Under the pieces are notes generated by a model. The model ran no database searches. It had not been told where the DNA came from and saw only the letters and a program-made list of their open reading frames with translations. A program made the position numbers and the translations under genes. This document shows, one piece after another, positions 53,663-63,400 of a DNA stretch of 64,000 nt. Source of the DNA: an uncultured Roseicyclus sp. (GTDB lineage: Bacteria > Pseudomonadota > Alphaproteobacteria > Rhodobacterales > Rhodobacteraceae); assembly GCA_947500415.1 (NCBI GenBank), contig CANMRT010000004.1, forward strand, positions 62,001-126,000, given 5' to 3'. The stretch's first letter is position 1; every line of letters begins with the position of its first letter.

Positions 53663-54844
53663 ATGATGAGCCAGCCTTTCAGCTTTGACTGGGCAATTGC
53701 GCCCGAGACGCCCGAGACTTTCTTTGCTGAGTATTTTGAGAAAAAGCCCATGCTCATCAAGCGGGGCCAGCCAGATTATTTCGCCGATCTGCTGAGTTAT
53801 GCTGAGATTGACCGCGTCGTCTCGACGATGGGTCTCAACCACCCTGAGATTAACGTCACCAAATCCGACGGCAATATCACCCCCGCCGACTTCGCCTATG
53901 AGACCGGGCAGATTGACCCCGTTCGCGTGAACCAGCTCTTCGCCGACGGGGCCACTGTGATCTTGTCGGGCCTGCATGAGCGTCTGCCCCAGCTCGCCCG
54001 CTACTGCCGCGGCATCGAGGCCGCGATGTCGGCCCGTGCCCAGACCAACATCTACATGACCCCTCCCGGAAATCAGGGGTTCAACCCGCACTACGACGGC
54101 CACGATGTGCTGGTCCTGCAAATCTCGGGCTCCAAGGAATGGCGCATCTACGGCACGCCCGTTGAACTGCCCCTCAGTGATCAGGCTTTTGAGCGTGGCA
54201 TGGATGTCGGCGAAGAGGTGGACCGCTTCGTTTTGGAACCTGGCGACACGCTTTATGTGCCGCGCGGCGTGGCCCACGACGCGGTCGCCACCGACGACAC
54301 CTCGCTGCACATCACTACCGGCCTGATGTTCCGCACCTGGGCCGATGTGCTTGCCGAAGCAGTCATCGCCAAGGCGCATAGGGAGCCAGAGATGCGCCGC
54401 GCGCTGCCCCCCGGTTTTGCCAATCACGGTGCCGACCTGACCGCCCATGAAGACACCTACAAACACCTCATGGAGCTTCTGGCCGAGGCTCCGGCCGCCA
54501 AGCTGCTAGCCGGTTTCCGTGAAGATTTCCTGACCGGTCGTCTGCCTCGTGTCGAAGGGCAAATGGCGCAGCTCGCCGCCTTGGATAGCCTGACCACAGA
54601 CAGCCGCGTGGGCGCACGCTCGCACCTTATCTACGGGCTTCACATGGAAGAGGAAGACGAACAGGTCCGCCTGTCCTGTCAGGGTGCTGAGATTGTCATG
54701 CCGGACTTCGCCGCTTCAGCGATGGAGTTCTGCCTGACCAATCCAGAATTCCGCCTCGGCGACATGGGTGGCGACTTGGATGATGCAGGCAAGCTTGTGC
54801 TCGCCAAGCGCCTTGTCCGCGAAGGCCTGATGCAAGTGCTCTAA
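53663..54844 (+). CDS. JmjC/cupin_4-domain Fe(II)/2-oxoglutarate oxygenase
   Basis: A 393-residue protein from ATG 53663 or 53666. The jelly-roll has the iron-binding HxD in FNPHYDGHDVLVLQIS, GSKEWRIY and the distal His in LEPGDTLYVPRGVAHDAVAT; DTSLHITTG closes the core. A helical C-terminal region with a winged-helix-like part resembles the ribosomal oxygenase (RoxA/MINA) family, which hydroxylates ribosomal protein side chains. Thus a ribosomal substrate is a real alternative. The gene is divergent from the paralogous Tat-exported small proteins, 163 bases from the nearest start, which could be substrates. Which of the two is correct is undecided. Confidence 0.85.
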   Translation: MMSQPFSFDWAIAPETPETFFAEYFEKKPMLIKRGQPDYFADLLSYAEIDRVVSTMGLNHPEINVTKSDGNITPADFAYETGQIDPVRVNQLFADGATVILSGLHERLPQLARYCRGIEAAMSARAQTNIYMTPPGNQGFNPHYDGHDVLVLQISGSKEWRIYGTPVELPLSDQAFERGMDVGEEVDRFVLEPGDTLYVPRGVAHDAVATDDTSLHITTGLMFRTWADVLAEAVIAKAHREPEMRRALPPGFANHGADLTAHEDTYKHLMELLAEAPAAKLLAGFREDFLTGRLPRVEGQMAQLAALDSLTTDSRVGARSHLIYGLHMEEEDEQVRLSCQGAEIVMPDFAASAMEFCLTNPEFRLGDMGGDLDDAGKLVLAKRLVREGLMQVL

Positions 54845-54868
54845 ACCGATCTGCGGCTCGGGGCTGGT

Positions 54869-55360
54869 TTACCAGTTCCCCGGGCAGCTTCCGGAGTGGC
54901 ACCGGATAACCTCTTCCAACATGCCCGGATGGGTGTCGTGAAAGACATTCCCCGGGCACGCGCCTGAATCCAAAACATATGCACCGTTCACCACACGGAA
55001 GAAGAACAATCCGTAGTCCACATTTGACGCGCCACCGCACCAAGACGCGGTGCAAGTGACATCTACGGTCACCGGAACGGTGCTTTGGTTGTTGAAATTG
55101 CTGCCATTGAACAGCCCGCCCGCAAACTGCGCCGGTTGTGTGAAACCCACCATTACCTGCGGTGCGCCTGCCAAAGGCGCGGCTCCACCGGGCGGATCGC
55201 TGGGGCCCGTCAACACAAGCGAGCCCGCACCAATCACGTAGTCCGCCGGGCTTTCCGCCGCGTTGGTGTAAGTGCCGGCAACGGTCGGCTGCAAACAGCT
55301 GAGCGCTGAGGCCGGGCCAGCGGCCGCAATGGCAATTGCAAAGGCAAAATATCGGATCAT
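54869..55360 (-). CDS. Secreted Cys-rich protein of unknown function (paralogue 1)
   Basis: A 163-residue protein from ATG 55360 with AAAGGAG upstream. It has a signal peptide (IRYFAFAIAIAAAGPASA) and eight or so cysteines. Features shared with the next gene are AxYxx-type ADYVIGAGSLVLTGP, CxxxxCGG near the middle, YGLFFFRVVNGAYVLDSGAC and a C-terminal block MLEEVIRCHSGSCPG. The two are tandem paralogues and co-oriented with rppH. Their roles are unknown; an extracellular disulfide-rich domain is expected. Confidence 0.75.
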   Translation of the reverse strand: MIRYFAFAIAIAAAGPASALSCLQPTVAGTYTNAAESPADYVIGAGSLVLTGPSDPPGGAAPLAGAPQVMVGFTQPAQFAGGLFNGSNFNNQSTVPVTVDVTCTASWCGGASNVDYGLFFFRVVNGAYVLDSGACPGNVFHDTHPGMLEEVIRCHSGSCPGNW

Positions 55361-55393
55361 CTCAAACTCTCCTTTACTCAGCATTGACCTGCT

Positions 55394-55849
55394 TCAGCGA
55401 CACTGTCCTGCATGACACTGCACCGCGGTCTCCATGTCCTCGACCGTTGGGTCGTAGTGGATCAAGCCACCGCATCCGCCGATAAACAGCGAGAGACCCT
55501 GGGTGTCGCGCTCAAAGAAAAACAAACCATCACGTTCCGCAAAATGCGCGCTACACCCGCCGCCCTGGCACTGGCTATTTACTTCGATGGCCTCACTCCA
55601 GCCCGGGGCAAATCCACCTGTCGTCAGGATCGCACCATGAAAGCGCGTCATCTGGCGATAACTTCCCTGGTCATCCGTCGCTTCACGCGGGCCCGTGTTC
55701 TCCAGATACCCCACAGCAACGACATAGTCGGCCTCGGACGCTGCGGCGAATTCATAGTTGGCCGAAACGCTCGGCGACCCTGAGCAACGCAAAGCCAAGG
55801 CAGGCGTCGCTGAAAATACGGCCAAGACAATAATCGCTGCTCGGATCAC
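55394..55849 (-). CDS. Secreted Cys-rich protein of unknown function (paralogue 2)
   Basis: A 151-residue protein. Its start is GTG at 55849 overlapping the rppH stop by four bases (GTGA), so the two are translationally coupled. Signal peptide IRAAIIVLAVFSATPALA; the mature part has EADYVVAVGYLENTGP, QCQGGGCSAHF, DGLFFFERDTQGLSLFIGGC and METAVQCHAGQC in the same order as paralogue 1. Six or so cysteines are conserved between them. Position after rppH is shared within this locus only as far as can be seen here. Confidence 0.78.
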   Translation of the reverse strand: MIRAAIIVLAVFSATPALALRCSGSPSVSANYEFAAASEADYVVAVGYLENTGPREATDDQGSYRQMTRFHGAILTTGGFAPGWSEAIEVNSQCQGGGCSAHFAERDGLFFFERDTQGLSLFIGGCGGLIHYDPTVEDMETAVQCHAGQCR

Positions 55850-56331
55850 AGGCCAAACTCCTTGAACACTGCCTCGTATGTATCACGTTTGAATGGCACG
55901 ATCTCAGCCATAAGCTGATCCCTGCTCATCCATTTCCACGTGCTGAACTCCACATCCTTGTACGTCAGGTCGATCACGTCGTCAGACGCTTCCAGCCGGA
56001 ACTGCGCCCACATCTGCTTCTGGCCCCGGAAACGCCCGTTCCAGCGGTTCGGGATCACGTCCAGCGGCAGATCATAGCGCAGCCAATCAGCCGTCTCGCG
56101 AACGAACGAAACATGCCCGCGCCCGACGCCAGTTTCCTCCTCCAACTCGCGGTAAGCAGCATCCAGCGGCGTCTCGCCTTCATCCACCCCGCCTTGCGGC
56201 ATTTGCCACGCAGGCGTCTCCATGTCCGCGCGCTGACCCGCAAAGATAAGCCCCTGCGCATTGGTCAGAACGACCCCCACGCAAGGGCGATAGGGAAGCT
56301 TTTCGGCCTCCTCAGGTGTCAAGGCAGCCAA
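55846..56331 (-). CDS. rppH: RNA pyrophosphohydrolase (Nudix)
   Basis: A 161-residue Nudix hydrolase. The Nudix box is complete: GGVDEGETPLDAAYRELEEE followed by TG(V). The N-terminal YRPCVGVVLTNAQGLIFAGQ and QKQMWAQFRL are the RppH-type features; it removes pyrophosphate from 5' ends of mRNA and starts decay. Start at ATG 56331, 3 bases after ctpA's stop; the next gene overlaps its stop. Confidence 0.94.
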   Translation of the reverse strand: MAALTPEEAEKLPYRPCVGVVLTNAQGLIFAGQRADMETPAWQMPQGGVDEGETPLDAAYRELEEETGVGRGHVSFVRETADWLRYDLPLDVIPNRWNGRFRGQKQMWAQFRLEASDDVIDLTYKDVEFSTWKWMSRDQLMAEIVPFKRDTYEAVFKEFGL

Positions 56332-56334
56332 GGC

Positions 56335-57657
56335 TCAGTTGGGGCCAAGCGCGTTCAGGCCAGTCAGGATGTCGATGGCATAGGCCAGCTGATAATCCTC
56401 GTTCCGAAGGGCGGCGGTGGCCTCGGCCTCGGCCCGCTCTTCTTCAAGAAGGTTCAGCTCATCCTCGGTCAGTGACGAGTTCTCGATCGCACCCCGCAGA
56501 CCCGCTTCCGTGCGGCTTGGGCGATCTTCGTCCTCTTCGACCTCAATCGGATCACGCTGCTCCACGATGATATCGGGGGCCACACCAAGCGCCTGAATGG
56601 AACGGCCCGACGGCGTGTAATAAAGCGACGTGGTCAACCGCATCGCGCCATCGCCTGCCAGCGGCATCACCGACTGGACCGAGCCTTTGCCAAAGCTCTG
56701 CGTGCCAACAATCACCGCGCGGCGGTGGTCCTGCAACGCACCCGCCACGATTTCGGAGGCCGAGGCAGAGCCGCCATTGATCAGCACCACCATCGGTAGA
56801 CCATTGATCATGTCGCCGGGTGTCGCGTTGTAACGTTCGCCATCCTGCGGCTCGCGCCCACGGGTGGAAACGATCTCCCCTTGCTCGAGGAAGGCATCCG
56901 ACACGCGGATCGCCTGGCTCAGCAAACCGCCCGGATTGTTGCGCAGATCCAGCACAACGCCGTTCATGTTCTCAAGCCCGCCAACCTCTTCGATCAGGCC
57001 TTCCAGACCGTCACGCAGGTTGGGGAATGTCTGGTCGCTGAAGGTCGACACACGCAGGATCGCGGTGTTGCCCTCCAGGCGCGCGCGCACAGCGGTCAGC
57101 TGAATACGGTCGCGTGTAATCGTGATGTCGAACGGCTCATCCGCCCCTTCACGCACCACGGTGATGATGATGTCGCTGCCCACCGGGCCGCGCATCAGAT
57201 CAACCGCCTCTTCCAGCGTCAGGCCAAGCAGCGCTTCACTGTCAACATGAGTGATGAAATCACCCGCTTCGACACCGGCTTCCATTGCAGGCGTGCCGTC
57301 CATCGGCGTGATAACGCGCACAAAGCCGTCTTCCTGCGTCACTTCGATGCCGAGACCTCCGAATTCGCCGCGCGTCTGCACCTGCATGTCTTCAAAGTCG
57401 CTGGCCGAGATGTAGCTGGAATGTGGATCAAGCGAGATCAGCATCCCGTTGATCGCAGCCTCAATCAGCTCCGCCTCATCCACATCTTCCACGTAGTTCT
57501 CGCGGATCCGCTCGAAGATATCGCCAAACAGGTCGAGCTGCTCGTACACCGAAGCGTTGCTTGCCGCTTCCTGCGCCAGCAGTGGCCCGGCCACCTGTGT
57601 GCTCATCAACACACCGCCTGCAATGCCACCCACGGCGGCCATCATCAGCTTTCTCAT
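56335..57657 (-). CDS. ctpA: Carboxy-terminal processing protease CtpA (S41 family)
   Basis: A 440-residue periplasmic protease. ATG 57657 has AAGGA upstream and gives a signal (RKLMMAAVGGIAGGVLMS). A PDZ domain (RGEFGGLGIEVTQEDG, GDFITHVDSE) precedes the catalytic serine in INGGSASASEIVAGAL and Lys in GTQSFGKGSVQSV. It trims C termini of envelope proteins, including peptidoglycan hydrolases. It is next to the EnvC-like gene, a common pairing that fits coupled control of septal hydrolases. Confidence 0.95.
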   Translation of the reverse strand: MRKLMMAAVGGIAGGVLMSTQVAGPLLAQEAASNASVYEQLDLFGDIFERIRENYVEDVDEAELIEAAINGMLISLDPHSSYISASDFEDMQVQTRGEFGGLGIEVTQEDGFVRVITPMDGTPAMEAGVEAGDFITHVDSEALLGLTLEEAVDLMRGPVGSDIIITVVREGADEPFDITITRDRIQLTAVRARLEGNTAILRVSTFSDQTFPNLRDGLEGLIEEVGGLENMNGVVLDLRNNPGGLLSQAIRVSDAFLEQGEIVSTRGREPQDGERYNATPGDMINGLPMVVLINGGSASASEIVAGALQDHRRAVIVGTQSFGKGSVQSVMPLAGDGAMRLTTSLYYTPSGRSIQALGVAPDIIVEQRDPIEVEEDEDRPSRTEAGLRGAIENSSLTEDELNLLEEERAEAEATAALRNEDYQLAYAIDILTGLNALGPN

Positions 57658-57692
57658 CGCGCGTCGTCCTTCTTCATCTGCCATCACGGGGC

Positions 57693-58826
57693 CTAGTTTG
57701 CGGCGAACCAATCCAGCGGGTTCACCGGGCTCCCGCCCTGTCTCAGTTCCATATAAAGCGTTTCCGTCAGCCCGGCGCCACCGCCTTGCGCATCGGAAAC
57801 GATCAAATCCGTCTCATTCTGCCCGCTTTCACCCGGCATCAGCCCCAACGGGGCGCCTCCGGGGACGAGTTCACCTGCGGTTACGAACAGATCACCTGCG
57901 CCCGCCACGATTAATAGATAATCCGCTGCGGGCTCCAGAATAATGACATTTCCGTAATCCAGCAGCGGCCCGGCATAGCGGATCGACGCAGGCCAAGGGG
58001 AAGTCAGCAAGGCACGCGGCTCTACGGCATACAAAACACCGGGCCGTGCGATGCCCGCCGCATCGGCTTCATCAAAGCGTCGCAGCAGGGCGCCAAGCAC
58101 CGGCAACTCCAGCGTCCCGCGCGCGCTTTCAAAGTCTGGCAGGTCCGCCGTTGTCCCGGCTGAGGTCTCCCCCAGCAGTTCGGCGAAACTGCTTAAACTG
58201 TCGATGCTGCCCGCCAATTGCGCCATCGCCGCGCCGTCCAGATCGAACCGTTCCGGCAGATCGACCCGATCCGCAATTGCCTGGCTCAACGCTGTCCGCG
58301 CCTCCTGCACGCCCTGAACAGCGCCTTCCAATTCAGCAATCGCACCATCCTGCAATGCACGCAGTACGGCCAGCTCTTCCAACTGCGCCCGCAGGGTCAC
58401 GGCCTCTCGGGCAACCGCAGGCGTCACATCGGCCACGATCATCCCTAGGCGCGCCGTCCCAAGCGGCCCTTCCGGGTGCAGCAATGTGGCGGGCGCCGGC
58501 GCATTCTCAATCCGCTGCAACACACCCAAAAGCTGCGCCAGCCGTTCGCGCTCTGCCTCAAACACCAGAAGGATCGTCCGTTCCCGCAACGCTGCATCCC
58601 TGATCCCGGCGCGCAGCGCATCCAGCCCATGCTCATACGCTCGGACCGTCTCGGTCAGTGCCTCGACCCGGTCCCTTGCGCCATCTGCGTCCCGCAAAGC
58701 AGTCGCCGCATCCTCCAACATCCGCGTCGCTTCCCGCGCGGTCATCGCAGGATCAGTCTGCGCCGAAACACTCAGCGCCGCTGCGAGAAGGACCGCGGGT
58801 CCGAGGAGCGCGCGAAGCCACATCAT
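57693..58826 (-). CDS. EnvC-like murein hydrolase activator with degenerate LytM domain
   Basis: A 377-residue exported protein (signal LRALLGPAVLLAAALSVSAQ). The N-terminal half is coiled-coil-like, rich in Ala, Leu, Glu, Arg (DRVEALTETVRAYEHGLDAL, LQRIENAP). The C-terminal LytM-like part keeps DYGNVIILEPAADYLLIVAG and LVPGGAPLGLMPG but has none of the zinc His/Asp residues of active LytM enzymes, exactly as for EnvC, which activates amidases allosterically. It overlaps gpmI by four bases and is followed 35 bases later by ctpA. Confidence 0.9.
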   Translation of the reverse strand: MMWLRALLGPAVLLAAALSVSAQTDPAMTAREATRMLEDAATALRDADGARDRVEALTETVRAYEHGLDALRAGIRDAALRERTILLVFEAERERLAQLLGVLQRIENAPAPATLLHPEGPLGTARLGMIVADVTPAVAREAVTLRAQLEELAVLRALQDGAIAELEGAVQGVQEARTALSQAIADRVDLPERFDLDGAAMAQLAGSIDSLSSFAELLGETSAGTTADLPDFESARGTLELPVLGALLRRFDEADAAGIARPGVLYAVEPRALLTSPWPASIRYAGPLLDYGNVIILEPAADYLLIVAGAGDLFVTAGELVPGGAPLGLMPGESGQNETDLIVSDAQGGGAGLTETLYMELRQGGSPVNPLDWFAAN

Positions 58827-60352
58827 GCGATCAAGCTCTCCCCGGTCATCTCCGCCGGTTGGTCCAGCCCCATCAGCTGCAGCAGGCTCGGTGCCAAATC
58901 GGCCAGCCGCCCATCACGCAGCGATAGGCCCTCCGGCCCACCAATCATCACCACCGGCACCAGGTTGGTCGTATGTGCCGTGTGCGGCCCGCCCGTTTCC
59001 GGGTCCACCATCGTCTCGCAATTCCCGTGGTCCGCGCAGACGATCATCGCGCCGCCCACCTCTTCCAGCGCCACAACCGCCTGGCCCAGACCAGCATCCA
59101 CCGCCTCGCATGCCGCAATCGCGGCAGCCAGATCACCAGTATGCCCCACCATGTCCGGGTTCGCGTAGTTCACTACGATCAGGTCATAGCCCTCACGGAT
59201 CGCACCGACGAATTGCTCCGTCACCTGCGCAGCACTCATCTCCGGTTGCATATCGTAAGTGGCCACGTCAGGCGATTTCGGCATCGAGCGATCTTCACCC
59301 TCTTCGGGCACCTCGACGCCGCCATTGAGGAAGAAGGTCACATGCGGATACTTTTCCGTCTCCGCCAGTCGGAACTGCCGCAGCCCCGCCTTCGCCACCC
59401 ACTCGCCCAGAGTGTTCACGATTTCCTGCTTCGGAAACACCGTGGTCATATATTCGTCGTGGGCCTTGGAGTAATCCACCATCCCCAGCTTCGCCGCCAG
59501 CTCCGGCCGCCCGAACACATCAAAAGCATCGAAATCCGGGTCGCCAATCACCGCGAGAATTTCGCGCGCCCGGTCCGCCCGGTAATTCAGCATGTAGATG
59601 CCGTCGCCGTCCTGCATCCCTGGATAATCCCCGATGACACTCGGCGGGATGAACTCATCCGTCTTGTCGGCAGCATAGGCCGCGCGCACCGCCTCAAGCG
59701 GGGCGCCGTAGGTATCTCCGCCCCCCAAAACCATCGCGCTGTACGCCTTCTGCACCCGGTCCCAGCGGTTGTCGCGATCCATCGCAAAGTAGCGCCCGAG
59801 CACCGTCCCGATCCGCGCACCCTCAGGCAGCCGCGCCATCAAGCCCTCAACGAAGACCTCCGCCGATTTCGGTGCCACATCGCGCCCATCCGTGATCGCG
59901 TGGATCACCACCGGCACGCCTGCGCCCGCGATGACCTCCACCGCCGCTTCCAGATGCGTTAGCTGGGAATGCACCCCGCCGTCACTCACCAGACCCATCA
60001 GATGCGCCGTGCCACCCGTGCCCTTCAATGTCTCGGTAAACTCCACCAAAGCCGGACGCTCCGCAAAAGACCCTTCCGCAATCGCATCGTTGATCTCTAC
60101 AAGGTCCATCTTCACGACCCGGCCCGCGCCGATATTCGTGTGGCCCACTTCGGAATTGCCCATCTGCCCCTCGGGCAGGCCCACATCGCGGCCATGGGTC
60201 AGCAGCGTGGCATGGGGACATTCTGCCATCAGACGATCCATCACCGGCGTCTTGGCCAAAAGCGGCGCATTGTCGGCCTCCGTCTGGCCGATCCCCCAGC
60301 CATCCAGAATGCACAATACCACCGGTTTTGGAGTGTCTGCCATCACGCCCAT
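58823..60352 (-). CDS. gpmI: 2,3-bisphosphoglycerate-independent phosphoglycerate mutase
   Basis: A 509-residue alkaline-phosphatase-superfamily enzyme. The N-terminal VVLCILDGWGIGQTEADNAP supplies metal-binding Asp, GNSEVGHTNIGAGR the catalytic Ser, and CADHGNCETMVDP with GPHTAHTTNLVP the metal ligands. It interconverts 3- and 2-phosphoglycerate in glycolysis and gluconeogenesis. ATG 60352 has AGGA about 9 bases upstream; MADTPKP at 60343 is also possible. It is the first gene of the gpmI-envC-ctpA-rppH operon. Confidence 0.97.
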   Translation of the reverse strand: MGVMADTPKPVVLCILDGWGIGQTEADNAPLLAKTPVMDRLMAECPHATLLTHGRDVGLPEGQMGNSEVGHTNIGAGRVVKMDLVEINDAIAEGSFAERPALVEFTETLKGTGGTAHLMGLVSDGGVHSQLTHLEAAVEVIAGAGVPVVIHAITDGRDVAPKSAEVFVEGLMARLPEGARIGTVLGRYFAMDRDNRWDRVQKAYSAMVLGGGDTYGAPLEAVRAAYAADKTDEFIPPSVIGDYPGMQDGDGIYMLNYRADRAREILAVIGDPDFDAFDVFGRPELAAKLGMVDYSKAHDEYMTTVFPKQEIVNTLGEWVAKAGLRQFRLAETEKYPHVTFFLNGGVEVPEEGEDRSMPKSPDVATYDMQPEMSAAQVTEQFVGAIREGYDLIVVNYANPDMVGHTGDLAAAIAACEAVDAGLGQAVVALEEVGGAMIVCADHGNCETMVDPETGGPHTAHTTNLVPVVMIGGPEGLSLRDGRLADLAPSLLQLMGLDQPAEMTGESLIA

Positions 60353-60498
60353 GCCTTTTCCTAACGCCTCGTTTCGATGGCTAACAGCCTTTGAGACAAG
60401 AGACAAAGTGTTGCCCCAATTTTCGCCGGTATTCCGACGCGTGAGGCCGCTTGAAGGGCCCGAAGAAATTCCTTCGACCCGCAAAAGGTGGCAACCCC

Positions 60499-63400
60499 AT
60501 GTGTACGATCTGCGCTGCATTCCGTCCCCAGGACAAAGACTGCACCTATGAGCGGCTGATGGCCGACGAGATCGCGCTGGGGGTGGAGCCGATGCCTTTC
60601 ACCGCCGTGCCAACCGGGTACACCGGTCTCACGACCTTTTCGCAAAGTGACGGCTCGGGGATCGAAAAGGCCAATATCGACGCCGCCAACGGGGCCGCGA
60701 CTGCCTATTTCATGGGCGTCAACGACACCTTTGACGGGGCCATCTCGTTTGCCGGTGATCGCGATTGGGTCGCTATCGATCTGACCGCTGGCCAAATGTA
60801 CTCCTTCTCGGTCACGGGCCGCACCGGCGACGCGCTGGACGACAGCTTCCTGCGCCTGCGCGACAGTGACGGCACCGTGATCGCCATCAATGACGACGGC
60901 GGCACCGATTATGACGCCATGCTGAATTTCCAGGCGGTTGAGACCGGGACTTACTTCATCGACGTGGGTGCCTTCATCAGCTCCTCCAGCAACAGCGAGT
61001 GGATGACTGGCGCCTATCGCCTGACGACCGACGTACTGAACCCAACCAAACAGCTTGTCAGCCACGATACCCTCGCCGACTATCTGACCGACGGGTTCTG
61101 GCAGGATTTCGGTGGCACCCGCCACGCCTTCGACACCAGCTCCAGCAACGTGATCACCGTCGACATCGACGCCCTGAACGCTTCCGGCCAGAAGCTCGCA
61201 CTTTGGGCGTTGCAGAGCTTCGAGATGGTCATTGACGTCAAGTTCGACGTTGTGACTTCCGGCGCGGACATCACCTTCGACGATGAACAAAACGGCGCTT
61301 ACGCCACCTACAATTCGGCCTGGAACGACCCAACCACAACCACTTCAGCCTTCATCAACATCCACAAAAGCTGGATCAGCAACGGCCAGGACGACATCAA
61401 CGACTACGGCTTCCAGACCTATATCCACGAAATCGGCCATGCCCTCGGCCTTGGCCATCAGGGCAACTACAATGGCGCGGCCAGCTACGGGCTTTCCAAC
61501 ACCGGCGCGACCAATACCAACACGTTTCTCAACGACAGCTGGCTGGCCTCGGTCATGTCTTACTTCGACCAGAACGAGAACCCTTTCACCGGCTCCACCA
61601 ATGCTGCTGTTGTCACGCCAATGCTTGTCGACCTGATTGCATTGGAAGACCTCTATGGCGCGGCCGATACCAGCAACAGCCCCACCGCCGGCAACACCGT
61701 CTTCGGCGCGGGCCACACCCTCGACAACGCCTTCGCGGGCTCTGATCTCAACACCAACGGCAGCTACCTCGCCGCCATGTTCACCTATCTTGAGACCGGA
61801 TCCGACCCATCCGGCATGTTCGACAACACTGCCATCGCCTTCACCATCAACGATGTCGGCGGCACTGACCTGATCGACTTTTCCTTCGATCCGTCCAACC
61901 AATTCATCTCGCTGGAGGCTGAGACGCTCTCAACCGTCCTCAACCCCTACGGCGCGGGCCACAACGACAACATGTGGATCGCCCGCGGCACGGTAATCGA
62001 GAACTATACCGCAGGCTCCGGCAACGACTCCGTCGATGGCAATTCCGTCGCCAACCAGATCATCGGCAACGATGGCGCGGACACGCTGAATGGGAGCGCG
62101 GGAAATGACACGCTTCTGGGCGGAGAAGGCAGCGACCATCTCGACGGCGGCACTGACAACGACCTCCTCAACGGCAACGCAGGCAACGACACACTGACAG
62201 GCGGGGCCGGGGCCGACACGCTGGTTGGCGGCACAGGCCATGACGTTCTATTTGGCGGTCTCAGCACCGACATCCTGATCGGCGAGGGTGGCAACGACAG
62301 CATGGATGGCGGCGAGGAAGATGACATCTACTATGTCGAAACCGGCGACATCGTTTCCGACAGCGGCAGCAACGGCTACGACAAGGCCCAGATTGTCGTG
62401 ACCTCCGGCCAGAACCTCCAGATGGGCGATTGGTCCGGGGTGGAGCGGGTCGAAGGCTTCACTGGCAACGATACAATCAACGCCACCGGGCAGAGCAACC
62501 AGATCTTCATCTGGGGCCATGACGGCAACGACTTTATCACCGGCGGAAACGGAAATGACATCCTGCTTGGGGGCAACGGAAACGACGTGATCGCAGGCGG
62601 CGCTGGCAACGACACGCTGCTTGGCGAAGGTGGCAACGATACGCTCAGCGGCGGGGCCGGGTTCGACGTGTTCTACATCGACAGCAACGGCGACAGTATC
62701 TCGGACGGCGGCGCCGACTATGACGTGGCCACGATCAACAACGCCTCTGGTCTGAACCTCTCCGTCGGCGGCTGGACCTCCGTTGAACGGATCGAAGGCT
62801 TCACCGGAAACGACACCATCGACGCATCTGGCGCGACCGAGACCCGGCTGATCTGGGGCAATGCAGGCAACGACCAGATCACGGGTGGCGCGGGCGACGA
62901 CATCCTGCTGGGTGGGGAAGGCAACGACCTGCTGAACGGCGGCAACGGGGCCGACACGATGCAGGGTGGCACTGGTAACGACACTTTCAACGGCGGTGCA
63001 GGCCACGACATGTTCTACATCGGCAAAAGCGGCGATGTGGTGGCAGATGGCGGCGATGGCTACGACACCGCGATCATCAACAACGCCTCAGGCCTTTCAA
63101 TCTCCGTAGGCACTTGGGCAGGCGTCGAACGGATCGAGGGCTTCACCGGCAACGACACCATCAACGCCAGCGGTTATTCCGAAGACCTGGTCATAACCGG
63201 CGGCGCGGGCCGCGACTCTATCACCGGTGGCGAAGGCAATGACACGGTCTACGCCGATGGCGGCAATGACATCGTGTTTGGCGGTGCCGGGGCCGACGCT
63301 CTGATCGGTGCCGCTGGAAATGACACGCTCGAAGGTGGCCTTGGCAAAGATTTCCTCTTGGGCGGCGCAGGTTCGGACGTCTTCGTTTTTGACGATGGCT

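Noticed and set aside
54840-54875. TAAACC ... GGTTTA inverted repeat between convergent genes
   Set aside because: A 6-bp stem with an 18-base loop and no T-run is too weak to call a terminator.
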